The translations under genes and the position numbers were made by a program. Below the pieces are notes generated by a model. The model saw only the letters and a list, made by a program, of their open reading frames with translations, had not been told where the DNA came from and ran no database searches. From Paramecium octaurelia (Eukaryota > Ciliophora > Oligohymenophorea > Peniculida > Parameciidae): DNA of 39,261 bases. This document shows, one piece after another, positions 24,625 through 36,921 of this stretch. Every line of letters starts with the position of its first letter. Position 1 is the stretch's first letter. The stretch covers positions 842,827 through 882,087 of the forward strand of contig CAJJDP010000001.1 of assembly GCA_905182995.1 (NCBI GenBank). The letters run 5' to 3'.

Positions 24625-25644
24625 ATGATAATTCTCGTTATTTTAATATCTGTAACTCGTCAAACTATCATTTATGAGTATAATGCTAATTCTTTAACAA
24701 CGGATGGTAGTATCTTTATATTTATATTAGGATGGGTAGGTAGTCTTGATTTCAATGATTTTGGAGGGATTCAATTTTTTGGGTCTCCTAATGCTTATAG
24801 TTAGATTAGCAGAATCTTTGTGAAATTAGAAACTCATTCTCATATTATAGTGGATGCACAATATCTAAGGTATTTATTACAAAAGTATTGATAGTGATAA
24901 TCCATTTTTATTCTATATAGACTAGTAAATATAAAATAATGGGTAAATGATATTATCTTAAAATACGATATGGGATGGTGCATAATCTAAAGATTTGTAT
25001 ACTATTTCTATTACTAATTAACATAATAGAGGAACTCTTTGGATTAATATTTAAGAGTAACCTGGAGGATTAATATCATTAAAGTTAAGTATCATTAAAT
25101 GTTAGTATGAATGTGCTGGATGCATTGAAAATTATGATACAATTTGTTTATAATGGAAACTACATTAATATTCATTTAATTAGAAATAGTTCACGTACTC
25201 CGATGGATGGACTTTTTAATCAAGTTCTATTACATCTTACTAGTATTGTGGAAATTGTTAATTTTTGCGCTTTTATTAAATTAAATACTAAACTTATCTA
25301 CCTCCTCATTAAGATATATTAATAAGGTTTTTTAAATTAGATCCATTTATAATGATAGTAGACTATATATATGATAAATTAACTATTAATGCTGAATATT
25401 TAATAGAAATATTAATAAGAAATCATCGTGATCCGATATTATAACTGAATATTTATTCTGCATTTTATAATGATATAAGAGATTTTGAACTATTTTATAC
25501 TGAACCAGAAATAACATTTAAGAATTTGAATGAAGGTTGTTTAGAATAAATAAATGATAAATGTTTAATTTGTTAAGAAGGTTGGATTTAAGATGAATTT
25601 CTAGAAAATTGTCATCCAATTTGTGGAGATGGAATCATTCAAGG
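24625..25644 (+). CDS. cysteine-rich surface membrane protein, copy 1 (type A), cut at assembly join
   Basis: The first 331 codons of the gene that is complete at 27438-30834. It starts MIILVILISVTRQTII, a hydrophobic signal peptide. A 25-nt intron lies at 24870-24894 (GTATTTATT...TGATAG). After removal the frame passes through DLYTISITNQHNRGTLW and reaches the first CGDG motif of the cysteine-rich region (ICGDGIIQG), where an N at 25645 ends it. The sequence beyond the N is the upstream flank of another copy, so the truncation is an assembly effect and not a biological end. Its first 600 bp match copy 5 (36922), but its last 130 bp match copy 3. It is therefore a mosaic. Confidence 0.85.
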
Positions 25645-25645
25645 N
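25645..25645. other. single-N assembly join 1
   Basis: One undetermined base lies between coding sequence of copy 1 and the promoter-side flank of copy 2. The reading frame and the homology both break exactly here, so the two sides were joined by the assembler. Confidence 0.9.
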
Positions 25646-27174
25646 TATAAATAACACATCAATTTAATTTCTAATTTTGATTATGAGTTTTACTCACTAG
25701 GTTATTAAAATATTCGCATACTCCATAAGTGTTTTTTTGAAGCACTATTCTTTCAATCATTCTATAAAGAAATAAAAATAACATTCATATAAATTGCATT
25801 GCATTTAAAATTGATAAATTACTTTCTAAGATATATATTTACTAATAAATATATTATTGTAGAAAGTTTAGAAGAAGAAAAGAGAAGAGAAGAATTAATT
25901 TAATTCTAAAATAATCTAGTCATTAAAATTTGTTAAAAATAGTTATATTGATTAACTTAATCAAATTATTAAGATTTTTTAATATAAAAAAATTGATATT
26001 AATTAATAATGATAATTCTCTTTATTATAATCACTCTAACTCGTCAAACTATCATTAATGAGTTTAATGCTAATTCTTAAGCAAGAGATGGTAATTTCTT
26101 TATTTTTACTTTAGGATGGGAAGGTAGTTCTAATTTCAATACTTGTGGAGAGATTCAATTTTTTGGGTCACCTAATGCTTATAGTTAGATTAGCAGAATC
26201 TTTTTGGATCTAGAACCTCATTCTCATATTATAGTGGATGCACAATATCTAAGGTATTTAATATTTTTCATTGCAAAGTATTGGTGCCTTTTATTTAATT
26301 TAATTCTATATAGACTTGCAATTATAAAATATTGTGTAAGTGATATCATCTTAAAGTTCGATATGTAGTGGCATAGACCCTACAGATTTGTATACTATTT
26401 CTATTACTAATTAACATAATAGAGGAACTCTTTGGATTAATATTTAAGAGTAACCTGGAGGATTAATATCATTAAAGTTAAGTATCATTAAATGTTAGTA
26501 TGAATGTGCTGGATGCATTGAAAATTATGATACAATTTGTTTATAATGGAAACTACATTAATATTCATTTAATTAGAAATAGTTCACGTACTCCGATGGA
26601 TGGACTTTTTAATCAAGTTCTATTACATCTTACTAGTATTGTGGAAATTGTTAATTTTTGGGCTTTTAATAAATTAAATACTAAACTTATCTACCTCCTC
26701 ATTAAGATATATTAATAAGGTTTTTTAAATTAGATCCATTTATAATGATAGTAGACTATATATATGATAAATTAACTATTAATGCTGAATATTTAATAGA
26801 AATATTAATAAGAAATCATCGTGATCCGATATTATAACTGAATATTTATTCTGCATTTTATAATGATATAAGAGATTTTGAACTATTTTATACTGAACCA
26901 GAAATAACATTTATGAATTTGAATGAAGGTTGTTTAGAATAAATAAATGATAAATGTTTAATTTGTTAAGAAGGTTGGATTTAAGATGAAATTCTACAAA
27001 ATTGTCATCCAATTTGTGGAGATGGAATCATTCAAGGTTAAGAATAATGTGATTATATAATATCTAATCATTCTTGTATTCAATGCAAATATTCTTGTGT
27101 TCAAAATTGTTAAATTTGTTAATTTGGAATTTGTTTATAATGCATAGATGGATTTATAATTAATTCAAATTTTA
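25646..27174. repeat. 1529-bp segment duplicated at 35084-36612
   Basis: Every stretch I compared between 25646-27174 and 35084-36612 is identical, including a private variant (TTTTTGGGC where other copies have TTTTTGCGC). Both copies end in the same base before an N. This looks like the same contig placed twice. Confidence 0.85.
26009..27174 (+). CDS. cysteine-rich surface membrane protein, copy 2 (type B), cut at both sides by N
   Basis: Starts MIILFIIITLTRQTII. The 25-nt intron is at 26254-26278. The copy is open from the signal peptide through the first cysteine-rich module (CGDGIIQGQEQCD) to GFIINSNF, where an N at 27175 stops it. It is identical to copy 4 as far as I can tell. Compared with copy 3 it has FLGFQQIKYQ instead of FLRFYQIKYQ, and two short stretches resemble copy 5 instead. 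It is likely a duplicate placement of one contig and not a separate gene. Confidence 0.8.
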
Positions 27175-27175
27175 N
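27175..27175. other. single-N assembly join 2
   Basis: Coding sequence of copy 2 stops here and the upstream flank of copy 3 begins, in the middle of a codon context that copy 3 continues normally further right. This is an assembly join. Confidence 0.9.
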
Positions 27176-27437
27176 ATTCTTTCAATCATTCTATAAAGAA
27201 ATAAAAATAACATTCATATAAATTGCATTGCATTTAAAATTGATAAATTACTTTCTAAGATATATATTTACTAATAAATATATTATTGTAGAAAGTTTAG
27301 AAGAAGAAAAGAGAAGAGAAGAATTAATTTAATTCTAAAATAATCTAGTCATTAAAATTTGTTAAAAATAGTTATATTGATTAACTTAATCAAATTATTA
27401 AGATTTTTTAATATAAAAAAATTGATATTAATTAATA

Positions 27438-30400
27438 ATGATAATTCTCTTTATTATAATCACTCTAACTCGTCAAACTATCATTAATGAGTTTAATGCT
27501 AATTCTTAAGCAAGAGATGGTAATTTCTTTATTTTTACTTTAGGATGGGAAGGTAGTTCTAATTTCAATACTTGTGGAGAGATTCAATTTTTTGGGTCAC
27601 CTAATGCTTATAGTTAGATTAGCAGAATCTTTTTGGATCTAGAACCTCATTCTCATATTATAGTGGATGCACAATATCTAAGGTATTTAATATTTTTCAT
27701 TGCAAAGTATTGGTGCCTTTTATTTAATTTAATTCTATATAGACTTGCAATTATAAAATATTGTGTAAGTGATATCATCTTAAAGTTCGATATGTAGTGG
27801 CATAGACCCTACAGATTTGTATACTATTTCTATTACTAATTAACATAATAGAGGAACTCTTTGGATTAATATTTAAGAGTAACCTGGAGGATTAATATCA
27901 TTAAAGTTAAGTATCATTAAATGTTAGTATGAATGTGCTGGATGCATTGAAAATTATGATACAATTTGTTTATAATGGAAACTACATTAATATTCATTTA
28001 ATTAGAAATAGTTCACGTACTCCGATGGATGGACTTTTTAATCAAGTTCTATTACATCTTACTAGTATTGTGGAAATTGTTAATTTTTGCGCTTTTATTA
28101 AATTAAATACTAAACTTATCTACCTCCTCATTAAGATATATTAATAAGGTTTTTTAAATTAGATCCATTTATAATGATAGTAGACTATATATATGATAAA
28201 TTAACTATTAATGCTGAATATTTAATAGAAATATTAATAAGAAATCATCGTGATCCGATATTATAACTGAATATTTATTCTGCATTTTATAATGATATAA
28301 GAGATTTTGAACTATTTTATACTGAACCAGAAATAACATTTAAGAATTTGAATGAAGGTTGTTTAGAATAAATAAATGATAAATGTTTAATTTGTTAAGA
28401 AGGTTGGATTTAAGATGAATTTCTAGAAAATTGTCATCCAATTTGTGGAGATGGAATCATTCAAGGTTAAGAATAATGTGATTATATAATATCTAATCAT
28501 TCTTGTATTCAATGCAAATATTCTTGTGTTCAAAATTGTTAAATTTGTTAATTTGGAATTTGTTTATAATGCATAGATGGATTTATAATTAATTCAAATT
28601 TTACTTGTGATCCTTTTTGCGGAGATGGCAATTTGATCCCTTATTCAGTTGAATAATGTGAACTGACTGTTAATGGTGTGTGGGATGGTTGTTAGGATTG
28701 TAGATTTATTTCAATAGCTAATTGTAAAACTAACTATTTTTCAATTTGTTTTGAGTGCGAAGTAGGATTTTAAATGTTAGAAAATGTATGTTTTCCATAT
28801 TGTGGAGATAAGTTAGTTCTATAATAATATGAGGATTGCGATGATGGAAATTTTGAACCTTACGATGGTTGTTTTTAATGCAAGTTTTAATGCATTGAAG
28901 ATTGCAATATATGTGATCGAGGATAATGCATTTTAAAATGTGGAAATGGATATGAGTTTGTTAATAATAATTGTCTCTCTGTTTGTGGCGATTAAGTTGT
29001 CACAAAAGAGGAAGATTGTGATGATGGTAATATGATAAAATTTGATGGTTGTTTTCAGTGTAAGTATTCTTGCCCAGAAAATTGTTATGATTGCTATTAA
29101 GGTACTTGTTTAGAGTGCATAGATTAATACTAATTGCTAGTTTCAAATTAATGCAAATAATAATTAAATTGTGGAGATGGTTTGGTCTAGGAAGAAGAGG
29201 AATGCGATGATGGTAATTATTATGCAGCCGATGGATGCAAGGATTGCATAATTGAATAAAATTGGGCTTGTATCACAATTATAAAAGATTCTCCTAGCTA
29301 ATGTACATTCGTCAAAGCTCCAAACCTATTTATTCATTATCTCAATATGACTTAAAATAAATAATATATCAGCATCTAATTTACTTAATAAGTAAAAATA
29401 TATACACCTTAACCCTTATCAGAAACTTTGAAATTTGAATTACCAGATATAGACAAGCAGAACTGGAATAGTCGCTTATATATAATTTAGGATGTTGGAT
29501 CATATTTGAGTTTTGGAGAATATATTGTTCAAATAGAAGTTTACTAATTACTAAAATTTAGACCGCTCTTGAAAATCTTGGTGAATCAGAAAGTTGCTAA
29601 TATAGATAATGCAATTTTGGTAGATTTAGAAGAATAAATAACATTACAATATCCAAATTATTTAGATTAGACTCAGAAGGGTTATTCTTAAAGTTTAAAG
29701 AGTCTAAATCAATATTTAATTTATAGCTTATCAGCGATTACTATTCTAAGCATGCTATTGGGAAGTGGGGATTTGTTTATTGAGATTTTAGCAATCCTTT
29801 AATTTTAGTAATACTTAAGATATATCAATTTATAATATCCTGAAAACCTAGTTATTTATTTTTCTATTAATGATCTTATAACTGTTCAACCTCTCTTGGA
29901 TTTTTTGTAATTTCCTCAACTTTTACAGTTTATTGATATTAAGTCAAATTCGGAATATTGCGATGGAAAATTTAATGTTTACAAATAAAATTCAAGCTTG
30001 ATTATCAATCTTTCGTGCCAAATATTTTAATGCTTAATATTTTTATTCCTTATTTTACTGTTTCGATGGGTAAAAAGAGCTTTGTACATATCGATATTTT
30101 GTTCTAGATACTTTTACTTTATGTCATCGTTATCGTTATATATAAATCCAAAAATTATTTTAAAAATTAGTTAATCCTTTTATAAAATTTGCCTGGAGTT
30201 ACTTAAATTGGAAAAATTTATGTCTTTATAAGGATTGTAAAAAGCCTTACTACTCAATGGTTGGGATATGATATTTAAAACACTATTGTATACACGAAAC
30301 ATCTAAACTAAGAATTACTTAGATGCTGTACAAGTCGTTATCGTAATTATTATCCTTCTTCTTTATTTTAACATATTACTAAATTTTTTCAAAAGCAATT

Positions 30401-30834
30401 AACAATTATCGAATGTGAATAGAAGTCTAAGGTTCGAAATTATAAGTTTTGGTCGATAATTTTTCTTTTTATTATTCTTGATTTATGTTTAAAATTCGCA
30501 AATACTCTAATTAGGATTGCTCCTTTTAACAAGCTTAATATAAACAATGTTCCTTTAAAAATATCATTTAACTTTTAACTAAAAGAACTACATCGTTTAG
30601 ATGGTAGTTGAGATATCAGTAATTGCTTTTATACTTAGTTCATTTTTATACATATAAGAGTTTAATGAATAATTTAATCAAAAGAACAAAATTTTATTAG
30701 GATGGTTTCAAGCAATTCTACTATCAACAGGCATAATTATAGAATTACTTTTAATCTGTTAAGGATTATTATAAAAATATAAATTGATGGGCAGAAGAAA
30801 GCAATTAGTCATTAAAAATCCATTATTTATATGA
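27438..30834 (+). CDS. cysteine-rich (CGDG/CDDGN repeat) multi-TM surface protein, complete copy 3
   Basis: Two exons around a 25-nt intron (27683-27707) give 1123 aa ending in TGA. Residues 1-16 form a signal peptide (MIILFIIITLTRQTII). An N-terminal dom​ain to about 320 is followed by at least five modules of the CGD...E-x-CDDGN...DGC-x-x-C type, from C328 to about 620; this is the pattern of the DUF4215 (Myxococcus cysteine-rich) repeat. Examples are YEDCDDGNFEPYDGC and EEDCDDGNMIKFDGC. A Cys-poor region follows to about 830, then several hydrophobic helices from about 848 to 1110 (LIFLFLILLF, VVIVIIILLLYFNILL, VVEISVIAFILSSFLY). A cell-surface receptor or adhesin is a reasonable guess; no ligand is known. 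All Gln TAA/TAG codons are in frame. The intron ends in AAG, not the usual TAG. Confidence 0.93.
27683..27707 (+). other. 25-nt intron with AAG 3' end
   Basis: It starts GTATTTAATA and ends TTGCAAAG. Removal gives 1124 codons exactly and joins the two halves of the N-terminal domain. Copies 2 (26254-26278) and 4 (35692-35716) carry the same intron. Copies 1 and 5 have a different 25-nt sequence at the same site (24870-24894, 37167-37191) ending in the common TAG. Confidence 0.85.
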
Positions 30835-30958
30835 ATATTATGAAGTAATAATTACATAAAAGTTTATAAATTACATAAATTATTAAATATCATCACATGA
30901 TGAATAATCAAAATTAAATTTATCAACAAACATTATTATTCTGATAATTTCCTGCAAC
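30835..30958. other. spacer downstream of copy 3
   Basis: A short AT-rich spacer between the copy 3 stop and the start of the next, decayed reading frame. Confidence 0.5.
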
Positions 30959-31606
30959 ATGTTTATCATCACATCCTTGACTTTCATTCATAATAACAAA
31001 GTACAAGATTATAATGCATAGTCATTAATCAATAATGTTAATTATCTAAACCCAGTTATCAGTTATAGGTGAATATTAGAGTGTAATTTTAATTCTGGAG
31101 TTTTGAATTAGAAAAGAGAAGTTGATTTACATTAATTAGTTATGAATAGCTTTAGATCAGAGCTCTTTGAAGGCAATTTTAATACAAATAATAATTGATT
31201 TTATAGTAGCTATTCGATAAACGGATCTCTTGTTGAACTCGCTTAAATGGAGAGAGACATTTTTTTAATTTTCTTTCTTCAATTTAATGAATTGAATTGT
31301 CCTCCTTGTGAACCGAATTTTAACCTTATAAACTTAATTAATGTAAATTAAGCAGTAAATAACTTCATCACATATTTAATATACATTAATTTGAAATAGC
31401 TAAATAGGTCAAAAAAATTATATATTCATTATATATTACTTCTACTTTTTTGGAAGGTAGTTCAACTTACTATTCCTTTTAAATAAAAGTTTTTGTAAAA
31501 TAGATTATATAGATAATAGAATAGAGTAATGGACAACAATATATAAATTATTATTGTCTCATAGACACAAATATACAGTGATAATAAAATGAGACAATTT
31601 AATTGA
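30959..31606 (+). pseudogene. decayed secreted or membrane protein, N-terminal part
   Basis: An ATG opens a frame starting with a signal-peptide-like stretch (MFIITSLTFIHNN). It runs to a TGA at 31604-31606 with only two internal TGAs (31070-31072 and 31196-31198). Readable parts include REVDLHQLVMNSFRSELF and FFLQFNELNCPPCEP. The last 60 codons are hydrophobic. It follows copy 3 by 124 bp on the same strand and has the same signal-peptide beginning, so it may be an old relative, but I cannot align it to the cysteine-rich family. Confidence 0.45.
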
Positions 31607-31954
31607 CTTATTATCATTTCAATAGATTCTTCTAAAATAACCAAAAATATGAAACAAAGAAAATAAATATCTTAAAAGTGTTTTAAGTAATTTCTCATCC
31701 ATAAAATCATTATAGATAATTCTAAATTAATTAGTGTTCTTATTTACTTAAATAAAATAAGGTTTGTTTTAAAGATATAAGCTAAGAATAGATTGAAATA
31801 TAATTTTAATTAATATTCGAGGCAATGAAATTTCTTGCTGTTTATTGGAATTTTATTTCTTCGATTTTTAAAATTTCAAAATTGCTTAGAATAATTATCT
31901 GCTAGATTAAATGTTCTTCTTCAATGATATTGTTTAATCCAAATATTGCTTTGA

Positions 31955-33080
31955 TTGAATTTGAGATTGAAAAATTATATAATTAAGATTATGATAGCAT
32001 TTGATATTTAGATAATTTATCTTTAAACCATATCTAATCTTAATGAATCGATCCTTACATTCTCTATTCCAAGTTAAGTTAGAAAACTCTTAAGTTTTTA
32101 AAGTAATATTTAATTTTTTGTATTTGAATCTGATACTCTTATAAAAAAAAATAAGTCCTCCTCTTATAAATATAAATCCTTATTTTACAAAAATTTTGCC
32201 ATTTTTTTAGAACCTCATGCGCTAAATTCATCCAAGCCTTTGAGGAAAACTTAGTTTCAAGAATTTTAAGTAGACACGGGAGAGTTCTACCCATTAACAA
32301 GTCTAGAATTATGGTTGATCACTATATTCAGAGGTCATTTACTATGTGGTTGCGTATGGCCATTTAAATCTTATATTTTGTTTGGAGAGAAGGACTAAAA
32401 AGAGGAGGAAAATGACCAAAATTTAATTATTATGAGAATGGCTATAAATTTGTGGGCGAGTAGATTATTTTAAATGCAGGGCTATGTGTGATGTAATATT
32501 TCATTTGAACTAGTTAGGGATGGAAATCTTTTATTTCCTAATGTTTCATTACGATTACACGAAATGATGTATTTTAAGCAAGTAGTTTCTCGTATATAAA
32601 ATTCACATCTTTATATTGTGAAGATTCTTATCATTTGTCTAGTGAGAATTTGCGAATAGAGATCAGAGTTGCTTGCACCAATACAAAATGTAGTAAGGTC
32701 GATTAGATACTTGCTTCTTGTTCTCTACAACTTTAACTCTGGCAGTGGTTATATTTCAATAAACCTTTAAATTCTGCTAACTTAGCTATATACTTTTAGA
32801 AATAGATTATATAAACTTACAAATACATGATATTGATAACATTGATCTATTTCTCAGCATCTTGATTCTAGCCTTATTAGAAAGTCTTTCACAATTAATC
32901 AATCTTCAATTCACGACAGATTCATTGCATTTGATTTTAGAAATAACATACTATGAGCAATACTGTGGCCACCTTCTAAATTTGACATAGCTTGTAGAAG
33001 AATTTCTTGAATTATTTAAATTCCCAAGTGTGCTTTTAGAGAACTCAGACGCTTTCATGCTTGTTGAGATCTTTTCCTGA
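31955..33080 (+). pseudogene. decayed gene of unknown family, central part
   Basis: One frame is open from 31955 to 32830 with a single internal TGA at 32489-32491. It contains protein-like runs: GEFYPLTSLELWLITIFRGH, GEKDQKEEENDQNLIIMRMA, ISFELVRDGNLLFPNVSLRL. A one-base shift near 32828 carries it into a second frame to a TGA at 33078-33080 (LESLSQLINLQFTTDSLHL; LVEEFLELFKFPSVLLENSD). The base composition is less AT-rich than the intergenic DNA, and acidic residues are frequent, as in real proteins. This supports a former gene. No domain is recognised. It may continue from the pseudogene at 30959. Confidence 0.55.
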
Positions 33081-35083
33081 TCTTATAAATATTACTTAAA
33101 ACAATAGAAACTATTAGGATTTGGTTGAATTAGGGATTGGGCATATTTAATGATACAGCATAATCTTAATTTATCAAATAATTGATCGATTAAATTAATT
33201 AATCCTCACGTACAAACTATTAATAATATGCCTAATTTTCTTTCCTAAATTATGCTAGATATTCATTCATTTAGAACTTTCCAATAATCATGAGGAATTG
33301 ATGGGAAAAATTTGAATAGTTTATCTTCCTTTAATTCATGCCCCTTACTGTAAACTCGTTAGTGTATTTTCATGTACTTAGAATATCGACTACAATATAG
33401 CGATGGTTTGAATTTATATACATAAAAATATTAATATAATAAAGGAATCACATAAATAAAGAACCTTTTTGATAAAATTTGATCATCCAAATATGATTAG
33501 AAGAATGGATAATAGATTTTATGAAATAGAATTGGAGTTCTTGCAATGATAGCCATTAAGATTAATAAATTAACAATATTTCTTAGACTGTAATAATCTA
33601 TGAAGTTATTTTTATATTAAATTTAAATTTTAGATTTCCATCTTCTATATATAAATACTTGATCTCCTTGGAATCTGGTAATGTTTCATAAATAAATAAT
33701 TAAGAATTTGAAGTTATTAATCAAAAAATTGATTTTGTTCCCTTCTCTTTTAAAAAAGCTTTTGTCATATTGATCATAAGCACTTAAAGCAATCATAGCT
33801 TGGAGAAGCCTTTAGACTAAGTACTCTATAACTTTTTTGAATTTAAGGGCAGAATGTGAAAATGTGAGTTAATTTTCAAGTTAAGAGCATATATTGGTCG
33901 TTTCAGTGTTAAATTTTAAAATTCTCTTGACTAATTGGTATTATGATTTTCGTTTATAGATATGGAAATTCATTAATTTTACTATTTTATATTATTAAAT
34001 GAAGTCTGTATTTAATCGCTTTTATCATAAACCCATTTATCATATGTATATTATTATTATAAATCGCACATAAATATATACTTCATCAAGGATTAATCAG
34101 AAATTTTAATTCTGGTCTTACATTTATTCCAAGAAGACAGACCTTCATCATTCTAATAATGCCAGTTTCTACCGATGGATACTCTAGAAAAAAGTAAGGA
34201 TATGATGGATTCAGGACTATAAATACGACGGAACTGATATCGCTTTTCTCTTTTAGGGTGCTCGCTATGGCAACGTAATTATCTAAACCATATTAAAGAT
34301 TTTATAAAGGAGTAATATATTCTTTTTATAAGCCTTGTCATTACAATTCTAAATTTATTTATTTATAGGTATAATCTCTGATTACAATAAGAAATCCAAA
34401 ACTTTGCTAAGCCCAGCCAACCATTTGCATTTTCTTACCATATGCGTTCGAATGATATTAAGAAAAATTTCATAATAAATCAAGTTGCCAGCATGTAAAT
34501 TTGCAGTTTTAGTGTCTGAAGCTTGTAAGTTAATGCCGATTCTACTTCAATTAGGTTTGAGTAAATGAGTTAGGCTTATGTACTTATTAAAATCATTTGA
34601 ATCTTCTCTAGTATACAAGAAAATAATTGTCCTTCAAGCAAAGAGATTAGAAGCTCTTTTTGGAGTAAGTAATTATTAGTTCTGAAACCTGAGGTTAAGG
34701 ATTAGGTTTTACATAACGGTGCCTAATCTTAATTAATCGATTGGATCTGTTAGATAGATTTTCTTATTTGTATATCATCTTTTCTAATTTCTTTTTAATC
34801 CTTTTTCGTTCTTTCTAAATTGCGGATCTTACCTTCTCCTTTTTCCTATTTTGCAAACATGATCTAAACCTCTTGTAGGGACCAAGTAAAGTTCTCTAAT
34901 TCGATGAAATTCTTAAGGTACTTAACCTTTTAAACAGAGAGCTAAAGGCATGCCAATTCATTTGAAGATCTATAATACCAAAAAAATTATAAAGTGACTT
35001 AAATCTTAATTGAAATTAAATTAAAAAATTTTAAACAGATTTAAAATAAGGAATTAGTGAAGAATAAAATTTTGAATTTTTTG
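33081..35083 (+). pseudogene. further eroded coding fragments
   Basis: Short protein-like pieces in changing frames: about 33640-33859 (LESGNVSQINNQEFEVINQK, ending TGA at 33857-33859) and about 34222-34567 (DYKYDGTDIAFLFQGARYGN; SDYNKKSKTLLSPANHLHFL). Between them nothing is readable. These are probably the 3' parts of the decayed gene to the left. The last 500 bp before 35084 are non-coding. Confidence 0.35.
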
Positions 35084-35446
35084 TATAAATAACACATCAA
35101 TTTAATTTCTAATTTTGATTATGAGTTTTACTCACTAGGTTATTAAAATATTCGCATACTCCATAAGTGTTTTTTTGAAGCACTATTCTTTCAATCATTC
35201 TATAAAGAAATAAAAATAACATTCATATAAATTGCATTGCATTTAAAATTGATAAATTACTTTCTAAGATATATATTTACTAATAAATATATTATTGTAG
35301 AAAGTTTAGAAGAAGAAAAGAGAAGAGAAGAATTAATTTAATTCTAAAATAATCTAGTCATTAAAATTTGTTAAAAATAGTTATATTGATTAACTTAATC
35401 AAATTATTAAGATTTTTTAATATAAAAAAATTGATATTAATTAATA

Positions 35447-36612
35447 ATGATAATTCTCTTTATTATAATCACTCTAACTCGTCAAACTATCATTAATGAG
35501 TTTAATGCTAATTCTTAAGCAAGAGATGGTAATTTCTTTATTTTTACTTTAGGATGGGAAGGTAGTTCTAATTTCAATACTTGTGGAGAGATTCAATTTT
35601 TTGGGTCACCTAATGCTTATAGTTAGATTAGCAGAATCTTTTTGGATCTAGAACCTCATTCTCATATTATAGTGGATGCACAATATCTAAGGTATTTAAT
35701 ATTTTTCATTGCAAAGTATTGGTGCCTTTTATTTAATTTAATTCTATATAGACTTGCAATTATAAAATATTGTGTAAGTGATATCATCTTAAAGTTCGAT
35801 ATGTAGTGGCATAGACCCTACAGATTTGTATACTATTTCTATTACTAATTAACATAATAGAGGAACTCTTTGGATTAATATTTAAGAGTAACCTGGAGGA
35901 TTAATATCATTAAAGTTAAGTATCATTAAATGTTAGTATGAATGTGCTGGATGCATTGAAAATTATGATACAATTTGTTTATAATGGAAACTACATTAAT
36001 ATTCATTTAATTAGAAATAGTTCACGTACTCCGATGGATGGACTTTTTAATCAAGTTCTATTACATCTTACTAGTATTGTGGAAATTGTTAATTTTTGGG
36101 CTTTTAATAAATTAAATACTAAACTTATCTACCTCCTCATTAAGATATATTAATAAGGTTTTTTAAATTAGATCCATTTATAATGATAGTAGACTATATA
36201 TATGATAAATTAACTATTAATGCTGAATATTTAATAGAAATATTAATAAGAAATCATCGTGATCCGATATTATAACTGAATATTTATTCTGCATTTTATA
36301 ATGATATAAGAGATTTTGAACTATTTTATACTGAACCAGAAATAACATTTATGAATTTGAATGAAGGTTGTTTAGAATAAATAAATGATAAATGTTTAAT
36401 TTGTTAAGAAGGTTGGATTTAAGATGAAATTCTACAAAATTGTCATCCAATTTGTGGAGATGGAATCATTCAAGGTTAAGAATAATGTGATTATATAATA
36501 TCTAATCATTCTTGTATTCAATGCAAATATTCTTGTGTTCAAAATTGTTAAATTTGTTAATTTGGAATTTGTTTATAATGCATAGATGGATTTATAATTA
36601 ATTCAAATTTTA
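35447..36612 (+). CDS. cysteine-rich surface membrane protein, copy 4 (type B), cut at assembly join
   Basis: It has the same 5' portion as copy 2 (26009-27174) without any difference I could find: signal peptide MIILFIIITLTRQTII, a 25-nt intron at 35692-35716, the N-terminal domain and the first CGDG module, ending at GFIINSNF before the N at 36613. Unlike copy 2, its upstream flank (from 35084) is continuous with unique sequence to the left, so this placement has better support. What follows the N is the flank of copy 5, so the rest of this gene is missing from the window as assembled. Confidence 0.85.
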
Positions 36613-36613
36613 N
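36613..36613. other. single-N assembly join 3
   Basis: The base lies between copy 4 coding sequence and the type A flank of copy 5. The break is at exactly the same coding position as at 27175. Confidence 0.9.
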
Positions 36614-36921
36614 GAAGCACTTTTTAAATAAATATGGAATTATATAATTAGATCAATTTATTATGAAAATATTATATTATTTTTTGAATAATACTAGAAA
36701 ATAACTTTTTTTAAAGAAGCATTAAAATTGATAAATTACTTTCTACAATATATTATATTTTTATCAAAAAATATTATAGTGTATAATGTAGATAAAGAAT
36801 AGAGAATAATTAATTTAATTCTAAATTTAATATAGTTATTAAAATTTGTTAAATAGTTAAATTGATTAAGTTAATCGAATTATTAAGATTTTTTAATGTA
36901 AAAAATTGATATTAATTAATA

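Noticed and set aside
24870..24920. 51-nt intron ending at the second TAG in copy 1
   Set aside because: It shifts the downstream frame. The 25-nt intron ending at 24894 keeps the frame and fits the usual size.
25107..25322. 71-codon standard-code frames repeated at 25107, 26500, 27929, 35938 and 37404
   Set aside because: They lie out of frame inside the cysteine-rich gene copies, which read through with TAA/TAG as Gln. Their repetition only reflects the repeated gene.
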